From Chloroflexota bacterium (GTDB taxonomy: Bacteria; Chloroflexota; Dehalococcoidia; SZUA-161): a stretch of 53,172 nucleotides of DNA. The stretch covers positions 1 to 53,172 of the forward strand of contig JAJYLC010000004.1 in the NCBI GenBank assembly GCA_021787935.1. The letters run 5' to 3'. The first letter of the stretch is position 1; each line of letters starts with the position of its first letter. Of the stretch, positions 8,905 to 16,435 are shown one piece after another. Position numbers and translations under genes: made by a program. Under the pieces are notes generated by a model. It worked only from the letters and a program-made list of their open reading frames with translations, was not told where the DNA came from and made no database searches.

Positions 8905-8982
8905 CTACCCTCTGGCTGGCTCAGGGCGAACAGATTGGTAGCCTCTCACCGTTCGTGGTGAGCTTGTCAGACCATGAACGGT
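8905..8982. repeat. REP-like imperfect inverted repeat
   Basis: The intergenic unit contains GGCTCAGGGCGAAC (about 8918-8931) and an inverted pair ACCGTTCGTGGT...ACCATGAACGGT (8948-8982). The same two modules recur at 17227-17302. No gene is visible between 8880 and 9036. Confidence 0.7.
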
Positions 8983-9036
8983 TATGTAATGGAAATAACA
9001 ACACAGTATTATCAAGATTAAAGAGGAGGGAATCTG

Positions 9037-9954
9037 ATGCCGGCGAAGGTTAAGAAGTTAACCAATCCCAAGGCTATCGACATGGAGTGCCTGATGAGCA
9101 CTAAGGAAGGAGCGGTCAGCAGAGACCCCGGGATGATTGAGATGCTGGCCGCCTATTTCAAAACAATGGGGCTGCGCATAAAAACCGAGGACGAGCAGGC
9201 CCAAGACTGGAGAGACGCAGGCGTCCAGGTGGTGATTATGAGCCAGGCGCACAAACTGCTCGGCTTCACCGAATGGTCCCAGGTTGTGGAGAGGCATAAC
9301 TACATAGGTCAGCTTAAGAAGGATTACCCCGACGTAATTCTGGGTTTCTGGGTCGGCATCTCCATCGCCGACTTCAGTATCTGGAAAGCCCTGAAAGAAG
9401 TCGAGCGATGTATCAAAGACCTGGGCAGCTTCGGCGTTTTCGTCACCGGAATGTACGGAATCCCTGCCAACGACAAGATGTGGTGGCCCTTCTACGACCT
9501 GTGCCAGGATGCCGGCGTGCCTATCAAGATTTCAGTCGGTGCAACCGCCGGCGGTGCCGGACAGGGCGGCGGCTCGGTAGGCGGTGTGGGCATAAAGCTT
9601 TCAACTGAGAAACCTATACCCAACATAGACGATGTCGCTGCTTCCTTCCCCAACCTGACCATAATCGGGCACCATTATCCCTTTCCCTGGGTCGATGAGA
9701 TGACGGCAGTTATGATTCACAAAAACAACGTGTACTGCGAGGTGCACGGCTGGCGTCCCAAGTATTTCCATGATAACTTCAGGAGAGAATTAAACACCCG
9801 TATCAGGAACAAGATTATGTTCGGCTCCGACTATCCCTTCTTCCCCTATGCCACGCTGTTTGAAGACTGGGAGGCGAGTAATTACAAGCCCGAGGTTCTG
9901 CAGAACGTATACCTCAATACGGCTCGCAAGCTGCTGGGACTGGAAGGCAAATAG
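9037..9954 (+). CDS. Amidohydrolase-fold (amidohydrolase_2-like) protein with degenerate metal site
   Basis: The 305-aa TIM-barrel protein resembles the ACMSD/amidohydrolase_2 family, as shown by IIGHHYPFPWVDE (about 208-220), MFGSDYPFFPY (about 265-275) and the C-terminal NTARKLLGL. The N-terminal metal motif HxH is replaced: the sequence reads IDMECLM. The strand-5 His appears to be replaced in VPIKISVGATAGG. The strand-6 His and strand-8 Asp remain. It may therefore use another mechanism or be non-catalytic. It lies between the CoA-transferase pair and an acyl-CoA dehydrogenase, all on the same strand, so it probably acts in the same catabolic route. An AGAGGAGGG ribosome site precedes the ATG. 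Confidence 0.75.
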   Translation: MPAKVKKLTNPKAIDMECLMSTKEGAVSRDPGMIEMLAAYFKTMGLRIKTEDEQAQDWRDAGVQVVIMSQAHKLLGFTEWSQVVERHNYIGQLKKDYPDVILGFWVGISIADFSIWKALKEVERCIKDLGSFGVFVTGMYGIPANDKMWWPFYDLCQDAGVPIKISVGATAGGAGQGGGSVGGVGIKLSTEKPIPNIDDVAASFPNLTIIGHHYPFPWVDEMTAVMIHKNNVYCEVHGWRPKYFHDNFRRELNTRIRNKIMFGSDYPFFPYATLFEDWEASNYKPEVLQNVYLNTARKLLGLEGK

Positions 9955-9971
9955 CATTTGGGAATATAATA

Positions 9972-10019
9972 ATTGGGTAGGGCGGAGTCCATCCCCGGAA
10001 GGACTTCAGCCTACCCAAT
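9972..10019. repeat. Long intergenic inverted repeat
   Basis: The arms ATTGGGTAGG (9972-9981) and CCTACCCAAT (10010-10019) enclose a second imperfect stem (GGAGTCC with GGACTT). It can form a hairpin between the amidohydrolase-like gene and the acyl-CoA dehydrogenase. There is no T-run, so it is not a clear intrinsic terminator. Confidence 0.75.
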
Positions 10020-10045
10020 GCTCTTGAGAAACGGAGGCTTATCCT

Positions 10046-11218
10046 ATGGATTTCAGCTTTACGCCAGAGCAAGAACGTCTGCGCCTGGAGGTGCGCAAGT
10101 TCCTACAAAAAGAAGTCACCGATGAGATGAAATTAGACTTCAGGTTCGACCGTCCTTACAGCCAGGACACCTGGAAGCTGCTGCGCAAGCTGGGAGAAAG
10201 GGGCTGGCTCTGCCCTCTGTATCCCAAAGAGTGGGGCGGCATGGCTGCCTCTCCACTGGATAACTATGTTGTTCAGGACGAGTTGTCCTATGCCTTTGCC
10301 CCTACTCCATTCGCTGTGATCGGCGCTATGGTGGTAGGGCCAACGCTTCTGATACATGGGAACGAGGCGCAGAAGAAGAAATACCTGCCCATGATAGCCC
10401 GCGGCGAGGTCGAATTCTCTATGGGTTACACCGAGCCCGGCTCAGGCTCGGATCTGGCTTCCCTTTCCCTCAAGGCAGAGGACAAGGGCGATTACTACCT
10501 GCTCAACGGGCAGAAGATGTTCAGCACCAAGGCTGATTTTGCCGACTACGGCTGGGTTGCAGTCAGGACCGACCTGGAGAACCCCAAGAAGCACAAGGGT
10601 ATCTCGCTGCTCATCATAGACCTCAAGAATACCAAAGGCCTGACCATCCGCCCTATTTACAATATGAGCGGCTACCATTCCACCGAGGTTTTTTATGACG
10701 ATGTAAAGGTCCCCAAGGAAAATCTGGTCGGCGACCTGAACCAGGGCTTCTACATCATAGGGGCTGCCTTGCTGTTCGAAAGAGCGGTCACAGTCAGTGG
10801 ATTCCACCGTGCCCTGGAGCTTCTCACAGAGTATGCCAAAACTACCAAACGCAACGGCAAGCCTCTGTCATCCGACCCTCTGGTCAGGCACAAGCTCGCT
10901 GAGATAGAGATGAAGTTCGCCGTGACCAGAGTGCTGTCTTACCGCCTCTCCTGGATGCAGGTTCACAAGATGTTCACCCTGACTGAGGTGGCCATAACCA
11001 AGCTGCTCAGCACCGAGTTGGTGTACGACCTGGCACATGCCGGTATGCAGATACTGGGACACTACGGCGAGCTAGTTCCCGGCTCGAAGTGGGCAGAGCT
11101 TCAGGGGTGGTTTGCCCATATGTACCAGGAGGCGCCGCACTACAAGATAGCCGGCGGCACCTCAGAGATTCAGAGGCAGATTCTCGCCACCCGAACCCTG
11201 GGGCTGCCCCGAGGGTAG
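10046..11218 (+). CDS. Acyl-CoA dehydrogenase, probable catalytic subunit
   Basis: The 390-aa flavoenzyme begins MDFSFTPEQERLRLEVRKF. It contains the FAD/substrate region GYTEPGSGSDLASLSLKA (about 127-144), the helix-G Glu in LLFER (Glu245), where the catalytic base of isovaleryl-type and heteromeric acyl-CoA dehydrogenases lies, and the C-terminal IAGGTSEIQRQILATRTLGLPR. It should oxidise an acyl-CoA to the enoyl-CoA and pass electrons to ETF. A second homologue without the Glu follows after the activase gene, suggesting an alpha2beta2 enzyme. The ribosome site CGGAGG precedes the ATG. The substrate is unknown. Confidence 0.9.
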   Translation: MDFSFTPEQERLRLEVRKFLQKEVTDEMKLDFRFDRPYSQDTWKLLRKLGERGWLCPLYPKEWGGMAASPLDNYVVQDELSYAFAPTPFAVIGAMVVGPTLLIHGNEAQKKKYLPMIARGEVEFSMGYTEPGSGSDLASLSLKAEDKGDYYLLNGQKMFSTKADFADYGWVAVRTDLENPKKHKGISLLIIDLKNTKGLTIRPIYNMSGYHSTEVFYDDVKVPKENLVGDLNQGFYIIGAALLFERAVTVSGFHRALELLTEYAKTTKRNGKPLSSDPLVRHKLAEIEMKFAVTRVLSYRLSWMQVHKMFTLTEVAITKLLSTELVYDLAHAGMQILGHYGELVPGSKWAELQGWFAHMYQEAPHYKIAGGTSEIQRQILATRTLGLPRG

Positions 11219-11268
11219 CCCAATTGCTGACGAAGCCACATCCGAGGATTGAAGGATTGGTTTTGTTC

Positions 11269-12225
11269 ATGGTTAATTTGAGAGATTCATCTTTGAATAA
11301 CTTTGAAGGCAGTAAGAAGACCGGAATCGCAGGCTGCGTATTCAATATAGAGCGGTTCGCTATCCGCGACGGCCCCGGTATCAGAACCACCGTCTTTCTC
11401 AAAGGCTGCCCGCTGAGATGTCTGTGGTGCGCCAACCCGGAATCCATCAGCCCTACACCGCAGCTTTTCTATCTGGAAAATCAGTGCACCAGATGCTACC
11501 GCTGTGTCGAGATATGCCCTAATAAAGCCACAACCAAGTCTGCCGAAGGTGCAATAGTGATCAACCGCAGCCTGTGCAAGGCCTGCGGCAAGTGCGTGGA
11601 GATATGTCCTAACAAGGCCAGACAGATAACTGGCAAGCTGATGACGGCGGATGAGGTGCTGGAGGAAGTCAAGAAGGATGCATTGTTCTACCAGAATTCG
11701 GGCGGCGGCGTCACCTTCTCAGGAGGCGAGCCAACACAGCAGCCCGAATTCCTCTGGCATCTTCTCAAAGGCTCCCAGGATGCCGGCATTCACACCGCCC
11801 TCGATACTACCGGGTTCGTCAAGCCTGACGTCCTGAAAAAGCTCCTGGAGCATACTAATCTGTTGCTTTACGACATCAAGCACATGAACCCGGCAAAGCA
11901 TAAGGAGCTTACCGGCGTCGATAACCGCTTGATTCTGGAGAATGCCAGAATGATTGCCACTATGGGCAAGCCCATGATAATCAGGGTGCCTTTGATACCC
12001 GGCCATAACGATTCCAGGGAAAACATGAAGGCTCTGGCAGAGTTTATGCTCAGCCTGGGACTTAAGAGGGTTGACCTCTTGCCTTACCATTCGCTGGGCA
12101 AGATCAAATACCAGAGACTGGGCACAGAATACAAACTAAGCGACCTCAAACCCTTCGCAGAAGGTGAGGTAGCCAAGATCAAAGCTGACCTTGAGTCCTA
12201 CGGGCTGCAAGTCGGGGTCGGCTAA
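11269..12225 (+). CDS. Glycyl-radical enzyme activating protein (radical SAM)
   Basis: Activases of this type use S-adenosylmethionine and a 4Fe-4S cluster to install a glycyl radical in a partner enzyme. The 318-aa protein has RFAIRDGPGIRTTVFLKGCP with the radical-SAM triad CPLRCLWC. Two extra ferredoxin clusters (CTRCYRCVEICP, CKACGKCVEICP) follow, then the SAM-binding SGGEPTQQPE, as in activases of pyruvate formate-lyase-like and benzylsuccinate-synthase-like enzymes. I chose the ATG at 11269; upstream in-frame codons overlap the previous gene in another frame and show no homology. No glycyl-radical enzyme (RVxGY motif) is present in the window. The next gene starts 15 nt downstream. Confidence 0.92.
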   Translation: MVNLRDSSLNNFEGSKKTGIAGCVFNIERFAIRDGPGIRTTVFLKGCPLRCLWCANPESISPTPQLFYLENQCTRCYRCVEICPNKATTKSAEGAIVINRSLCKACGKCVEICPNKARQITGKLMTADEVLEEVKKDALFYQNSGGGVTFSGGEPTQQPEFLWHLLKGSQDAGIHTALDTTGFVKPDVLKKLLEHTNLLLYDIKHMNPAKHKELTGVDNRLILENARMIATMGKPMIIRVPLIPGHNDSRENMKALAEFMLSLGLKRVDLLPYHSLGKIKYQRLGTEYKLSDLKPFAEGEVAKIKADLESYGLQVGVG

Positions 12226-12240
12226 CCTTAAGGAGGCAGC

Positions 12241-13371
12241 ATGGATTTCGCCCTCAGCGAACAACAGGAAATGCTTAAGAAAGTGGCCAGCGAGTTCCTG
12301 GCCAAGGAATGTACCAAGAAGCTGGTTCGAGAAATGGAAAAGGACGGAAAGGGGTACTCGCCGGAGCTGTGGCAGAAGATGGCAGACCTGGGCTGGCTGG
12401 GCCTGGTCTACCCCGAGAAATATGGCGGCAGCGGGCTCGCCCTCGTTGATTTCACCACCCTGCTCGAGGAGATGGGCAAGGCTATTGTCCCCGGGCCTTT
12501 CCTATCCACCGTCCTCTGCGGATTGGCAATCCTGAAGTGGGGAACGGAAGCTCAGAAAGCTGACTTACTGCCCCGGATAGCCAAAGGAGACGCGATAATG
12601 TCCCTGGCGCTGACCGAGGTAAGCTCGACCTACGATGCGACTGGGATAAAAGTCAAAGCCGTTGCCGACAGCAATGACTTTATTATCAGCGGCACCAAGC
12701 TCTTCGTCACCTATGCCCATGTTGCCGACTACTTGCTGTGTGTCACCAGAACGAAGGCGAGCAGGAACAAGCGTGATGGCATTACACTTTTCCTGATAGA
12801 TACTAAGAGGCCAGGTATAAGCTGCACCCTTCTCAAGACCTTCACCGGCGACAAGAAGTGCGAGGTCGCTTTCAAAAATGTGCGAGTCCCCAAGGGCAAC
12901 ATACTAGGCAAGCCGGACCAGGGTTGGAATATAGTAGACGAGCTTTTAGGGCTGGCCGCGTTCCTGCAGTGCCCCTGGATGGTAGGCGGCACCCAGCAAG
13001 CCCTGGACATGGCGGTGGCCTACGCCAAGGAAAGGTCCCAGTTCGGGCGAGCTATCGGGAGTTTCCAGGCACTTCAGACCAAGATGGCTAACACAGTCGT
13101 CGATGTTGCCGGAGCCAGGGACTTCACCTACTACACAGCGTGGAAGCTTGACCAGGGTATACCCTGCAAGAAAGACATCTCGATAGCAAAGGCATGGACA
13201 GCCGAAGCCTACCGTAAAGCCTGTGTCGAAGGGATCCAGATACACGGAGGCATTGGCATCACCCAGGACCACGATATGCAGCTCTATTATCGCCGCGCCA
13301 AAGGCATGGAAATCGCCTTCGGCGACGTTGATTTCCACTTGGAGCTGATAGCCCAAGAAATGGGTTTATAA
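12241..13371 (+). CDS. Acyl-CoA dehydrogenase homologue, probable non-catalytic partner subunit
   Basis: The 376-aa protein begins MDFALSEQQEMLKKVASEF. It has LALTEVSSTYDATGIKVKA in place of the usual TEPGAGSD loop and ends IHGGIGITQDHDMQLYYRRAK...LIAQEMGL. The helix-G ER pair found in the upstream dehydrogenase is missing here (ELLGLAAFLQ), and so is the GGTSEIQR motif. This is the pattern of beta subunits in heterotetrameric acyl-CoA dehydrogenases. It is a close paralogue of the gene at 29918-31051. The start is supported by AAGGAGG eight bases upstream. Confidence 0.88.
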   Translation: MDFALSEQQEMLKKVASEFLAKECTKKLVREMEKDGKGYSPELWQKMADLGWLGLVYPEKYGGSGLALVDFTTLLEEMGKAIVPGPFLSTVLCGLAILKWGTEAQKADLLPRIAKGDAIMSLALTEVSSTYDATGIKVKAVADSNDFIISGTKLFVTYAHVADYLLCVTRTKASRNKRDGITLFLIDTKRPGISCTLLKTFTGDKKCEVAFKNVRVPKGNILGKPDQGWNIVDELLGLAAFLQCPWMVGGTQQALDMAVAYAKERSQFGRAIGSFQALQTKMANTVVDVAGARDFTYYTAWKLDQGIPCKKDISIAKAWTAEAYRKACVEGIQIHGGIGITQDHDMQLYYRRAKGMEIAFGDVDFHLELIAQEMGL

Positions 13372-13375
13372 CATA

Positions 13376-13401
13376 TATGGGCAATTCATGAATTGCCCAT
13401 A
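13376..13401. repeat. 26-bp perfect palindrome
   Basis: TATGGGCAATTCA is followed directly by its exact reverse complement, five bases after the dehydrogenase stop codon. It can form a hairpin at the end of the catabolic cluster but has no T-run. Confidence 0.9.
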
Positions 13402-13501
13402 CGTAATTATCCGCATAGTTGGGAACGAGGCGCACCTAGGTTCATTAAGACATCTAGAACGAGCTTTCCTTCAGACGTGCCAGTAGGGAGTCTTTTAGAC
13501 C

Positions 13502-14299
13502 CTAACGGCTAGCCGGAGACGGTGCTAATCGTGATGCCGATGTCTCGCGAGGGCGCACTAGCCAGGCTAGCAAGACACCAATCTGATAGAGCGTGATTAT
13601 TGTGCCCGCCACCACTATCTGGTCGAAAGGATTGGGTGATGGGTCGAAAATGGCACCAATCACAAAGGATAAAACGATCATCCACTTCTGAAACCGCATG
13701 AAGCCTTTATAGGAAATGACCCTGAGCTTGGCCAGCAGGTACATCACTAGAGGCGTCTCGAAGGCGAGCCCAATGCCGGCGAGTAGGATGATCAGCAGGT
13801 TCAGGTAGTCGGAAATACGTATCATCGGCGTCACCAGGCCATTCCCGTACGTGAGCAGGAACTTGAACATAATGGGCAATACCAGGAAATAGCCCATGGC
13901 TACGCCGCCAGCAAACAGCAGAATGGTGATGGGCATTACAAGCAACATCAATGCCTGGGTCTTAGCGCTTACTGCGGGCGCAACGAACATTATTATCTGG
14001 TAAACGAGAAACGGCAGCGCAAGCACAAGGCCGGCCATAATCGCAACTGTGATAGTCGCACCCATGAATTCGGTGGGGCTGGTGACGATAGGAGTTGTGT
14101 TAGGTGAGAGCAATCCGTGAGCAGGCGCCAGGAGTAGCTTGAATATCGGATGGTAGAACACAATGGCCAGTACAAATCCAGCCATGCCCACCACAGCCAC
14201 CCACCAGAGCCTGCGGCGAAGCTCCTGGAGATGGGCGAATATGGACATCGGCCGGTCCCTGCTCCCCTTAGCATCCTTTTTTGTTATATGACCACTCAT
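13502..14299 (-). CDS. tatC: Sec-independent protein translocase TatC
   Basis: TatC is the twin-arginine signal-peptide receptor in the cytoplasmic membrane. The 265-aa protein has the N-terminal family motif HLQELRRRLWW (about 22-32), six hydrophobic segments and the conserved FETPLVMYLLAKL near 185-197. Hydrophilic N- and C-termini are cytoplasmic in the family. No tatA or tatB is adjacent in the window. Its promoter is probably at 14450-14476. Confidence 0.95.
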   Translation of the reverse strand: MSGHITKKDAKGSRDRPMSIFAHLQELRRRLWWVAVVGMAGFVLAIVFYHPIFKLLLAPAHGLLSPNTTPIVTSPTEFMGATITVAIMAGLVLALPFLVYQIIMFVAPAVSAKTQALMLLVMPITILLFAGGVAMGYFLVLPIMFKFLLTYGNGLVTPMIRISDYLNLLIILLAGIGLAFETPLVMYLLAKLRVISYKGFMRFQKWMIVLSFVIGAIFDPSPNPFDQIVVAGTIITLYQIGVLLAWLVRPRETSASRLAPSPASR

Positions 14300-14447
14300 A
14301 GGACAAGCTCGCTACGCATTAGGATTTTGCTCTGAAATGCAGGCATATCCCTGTGACTATCCGCTATTAATTTAGGACTTTTGATTTTGCTTGAGCGGGG
14401 GTTCCCCATATCAACTCGAGTGAGCACACCTCTTTGATCTCGAATTA

Positions 14448-14476
14448 ATGGTATACTGAGCACATTCGGTTGTCAA
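14448..14476 (-). promoter_or_regulatory. Candidate promoter of tatC
   Basis: The minus strand carries a consensus TTGACA (14471-14476). Downstream is TATACC after 15 bp or TACCAT after 17 bp (14448-14453). It lies about 150 bp upstream of tatC. Confidence 0.5.
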
Positions 14477-14561
14477 GCTCGTGCACTCGTCCCAGTACTT
14501 TAGCTGACAGCATTATTCCTTTTCTTTCGGTTTTCTCAAAGCGCACAAAAAACTTCTGTGA

Positions 14562-14570
14562 TGTTATAAT
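14562..14570 (+). promoter_or_regulatory. Extended -10 promoter upstream of the PAP2 gene
   Basis: TGTTATAAT combines the extended -10 TG with a perfect TATAAT (14565-14570). The -35 region (CGCACA) is weak. It gives a leader of about 100 nt. Confidence 0.5.
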
Positions 14571-14677
14571 CCCGGGGATTAATGCGGTGGAGAGATTGAA
14601 TACTGAAGGCATTGACAGACAGTAAGCAGGAGCCTATCATCAGACATTGAGTGTCTTGAGGAAGGTAATACCGTGTA

Positions 14678-15295
14678 ATGCCACCGCTTGCAGGATGGAC
14701 GCTATGGATAACAGGGTTTGTGGGCAAAGTCCCCGCACTCGACCACTTGATGCGGTTACTTGTCAACGACTTCTTCATCCTCTTAGTCATATGCCTCATT
14801 ATGCTCGGACTGTGGATTGGCCACCCTGATCGTTCTAAGAGGGAACAACTTCAGAGAGCCGTTATGAATGCGGCTGTCGCATTAGGGATAGCTGCACTGA
14901 TTGTAAAAATAATGAACGTGACTATTCCCGATCTTTGGCCGCGGCCTTTTCAAGTCAATGATTCCGTTATCAGAGAGAGCGCTATACGCGCTACTGAAAG
15001 CATTTTCTATTTCCCCCATGATCCCTCATTCCCGTGCAAACCTACTGCAGTGGCATTTGCGGTGGCCACCGGGGTATGGCTTGGCAATCGCAAGGCGGGG
15101 GTTGTCCTTTACGTATTAGGTACACTCTGGGGCTTGGCCAGGTTCTATGCCGGGACCCAGTTCTTTGTAGACATAGTCGGTGGCGCTGCTATTGGCGTAC
15201 TCACAGGACTCTTTATCAGCAAGGTCTTCATGCCACGTGTGGAACCCTTTCCTACATGGGCTTTAAAGCTGGCGAGATTATTGTATATTGCTTGA
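14678..15295 (+). CDS. PAP2-superfamily membrane protein with both catalytic histidines replaced
   Basis: The 205-aa protein has five or six hydrophobic segments and the layout of PAP2-type lipid phosphatases. The three motifs are degenerate. Motif 1 keeps PRPF. Motif 2 reads PSFPCKPTA, where PSGH-type enzymes have SGHT. Motif 3 reads ARFYAGTQFFVDIVGG, with Gln at the nucleophilic His while Arg and Asp keep their spacing. The fold and membrane location are likely, but phosphatase activity by the usual His mechanism is not. The start ATG follows GAGGAAGG. Its stop codon is directly followed in frame by an acyl-CoA dehydrogenase remnant. Confidence 0.8.
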   Translation: MPPLAGWTLWITGFVGKVPALDHLMRLLVNDFFILLVICLIMLGLWIGHPDRSKREQLQRAVMNAAVALGIAALIVKIMNVTIPDLWPRPFQVNDSVIRESAIRATESIFYFPHDPSFPCKPTAVAFAVATGVWLGNRKAGVVLYVLGTLWGLARFYAGTQFFVDIVGGAAIGVLTGLFISKVFMPRVEPFPTWALKLARLLYIA

Positions 15296-15382
15296 GGCAA
15301 GGCGCTGGAAATCGCCTTCAGCGATGTCGATTACCACCTGGAACTGGTAGCCCAGGAAATGGGGCTATCTATAAAGGGCTGA
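15296..15382 (+). pseudogene. Orphan C-terminal fragment of an acyl-CoA dehydrogenase
   Basis: Directly after the PAP2 stop codon, the same frame reads GKALEIAFSDVDYHLELVAQ and then EMGLSIKG before a TGA. This matches the extreme C-terminus of the dehydrogenase at 12241-13371 (KGMEIAFGDVDFHLELIAQ) and its paralogue at 29918. Nothing upstream of it is dehydrogenase-like, so it is a truncated remnant of a third copy, probably left by a deletion or recombination. Confidence 0.85.
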
Positions 15383-15434
15383 TTCCAGCCGTCCATGGTG
15401 AACGCTGCCCTGGTCCGGAAAGGCCTAATATGTC

Positions 15435-15455
15435 ATTCCTGCCTTGAGCAGGAAT
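15435..15455. repeat. Short hairpin repeat of the ATTCC-CTTGA-GGAAT family
   Basis: ATTCCTGC, CTTGA loop, GCAGGAAT, then CCAG. It has the same loop and flank as the first hairpin in the 105-bp repeats at 28102 and 51227, so it belongs to the same repeat family. Confidence 0.75.
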
Positions 15456-15540
15456 CCAGGTGCCCCTAAACCTTCAGACCCTCTCAAACACAATCCACAG
15501 CAACATAACGCCAGCACTCAGAATTTGATTGTAAAATGTA

Positions 15541-15562
15541 GGGGCGTTCAATTGAACGCCCC
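15541..15562. repeat. 22-bp perfect palindrome (GTAGGGGC family)
   Basis: GGGGCGTTCAA is followed by its exact reverse complement. It is preceded by TGTA, so the left edge TGTAGGGGCG matches the palindrome at 31062-31095. Confidence 0.9.
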
Positions 15563-15609
15563 AATATCATTCAACCCGTTTTGGGAACCGGTCTTAACCT
15601 TCTTTAACC

Positions 15610-16407
15610 TTACTCCATCTTGCGGCTTTCACCTACCAATAGGTCAAGAGTCCCCTTAGTAACTACCCCGGCTCTGTATTCTTTAACCTTCAACTTGCGC
15701 AGAGCTGTTAGTATTTGACTATTATATAAAGTACTACCCCAGTCGGTTTTGAAAAAAGTATGTTTGCACTCACCCATCCACGCCTGTGATACAGTAGCTC
15801 TGGCAGGTATCATAGTAGGGAAGCTCACCTCGCAACCTCTCCAGTTCGCTTTCGGTATATACTTCCACCCCATCCACGGGTTTTCGTTGCCGATATTCTC
15901 GATTTGCTTACGAGTCGCATCATCGACAAGAGCTGCGTTCTTAATCTCGCCCTCGATCAGCTTAGTCCCGTATAAAGAGCAATAAAAACGCCAGTTATCC
16001 CCCTCCTTTTGAGGATTAGGTATATCGGCGTAGAGCTTTGGAGCTCCCAGTAACTCTCGACCCGTAATTATGGGAATCGTATCGTTCTCCCATAACACGG
16101 CAGCATAAGCGCCGATAAATTTGTCCTTCTTTCCTTTGAAAGCTGCCGCTAGATTCACGCCAACAACGTTATAGCCCCGGCCTGCCAGAAAGTCCACTTC
16201 ACGAAATACCTGGCAATACACTGTTACAATAGGTTCGTCAGCAGGCGCATAGGGCTCCGGTAAATATGCCGAAAGGGCGTCTATATCAGTGAGATAAAGA
16301 ATAATCAATTGTGTTACATCGCCATAATGGCATGCCTGCTGGCTGCTCAGCGGACCGAAATTTGTTGGCATAAAATATCCGGTTTTTGCTTTAAACCTGT
16401 ACGGCAT
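15610..16407 (-). CDS. Acetoacetate decarboxylase family protein
   Basis: The 265-aa protein matches the acetoacetate decarboxylase fold family. It has the region TGRELLGAPKLYADI near 138-152, where family members carry the Schiff-base lysine after E-x-x-G-x-P-K. The true decarboxylase has two adjacent lysines and only one is present here, so it may act on another keto acid or as an aldolase or hydratase-like enzyme. A GAGGAG ribosome site precedes the ATG. It follows an MBL hydrolase gene by 28 nt on the same strand. The substrate is unknown. Confidence 0.75.
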   Translation of the reverse strand: MPYRFKAKTGYFMPTNFGPLSSQQACHYGDVTQLIILYLTDIDALSAYLPEPYAPADEPIVTVYCQVFREVDFLAGRGYNVVGVNLAAAFKGKKDKFIGAYAAVLWENDTIPIITGRELLGAPKLYADIPNPQKEGDNWRFYCSLYGTKLIEGEIKNAALVDDATRKQIENIGNENPWMGWKYIPKANWRGCEVSFPTMIPARATVSQAWMGECKHTFFKTDWGSTLYNSQILTALRKLKVKEYRAGVVTKGTLDLLVGESRKME

Positions 16408-16435
16408 GACATACTCCTCTATTTTATTTATTTCA

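Larger units (their letters stand above)
14300..14677. other. Divergent non-coding region between tatC and the PAP2 gene
   Basis: It holds one candidate promoter on each strand: minus at 14448-14476 and plus extended -10 at 14562-14570. The leaders are about 150 and 100 nt. I see no ORF and no recognised RNA motif. Confidence 0.5.
15383..15609. other. Non-coding tract with repeats
   Basis: This tract lies between the dehydrogenase remnant and the converging decarboxylase-like gene. It contains two palindromic repeats (15435-15455, 15541-15562) and no credible ORF. Confidence 0.6.

Noticed and set aside
11089-11268. Upstream extension of the activase reading frame
   Set aside because: It overlaps the acyl-CoA dehydrogenase in another frame and has no activase homology. 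The ATG at 11269 gives a normal-length protein.
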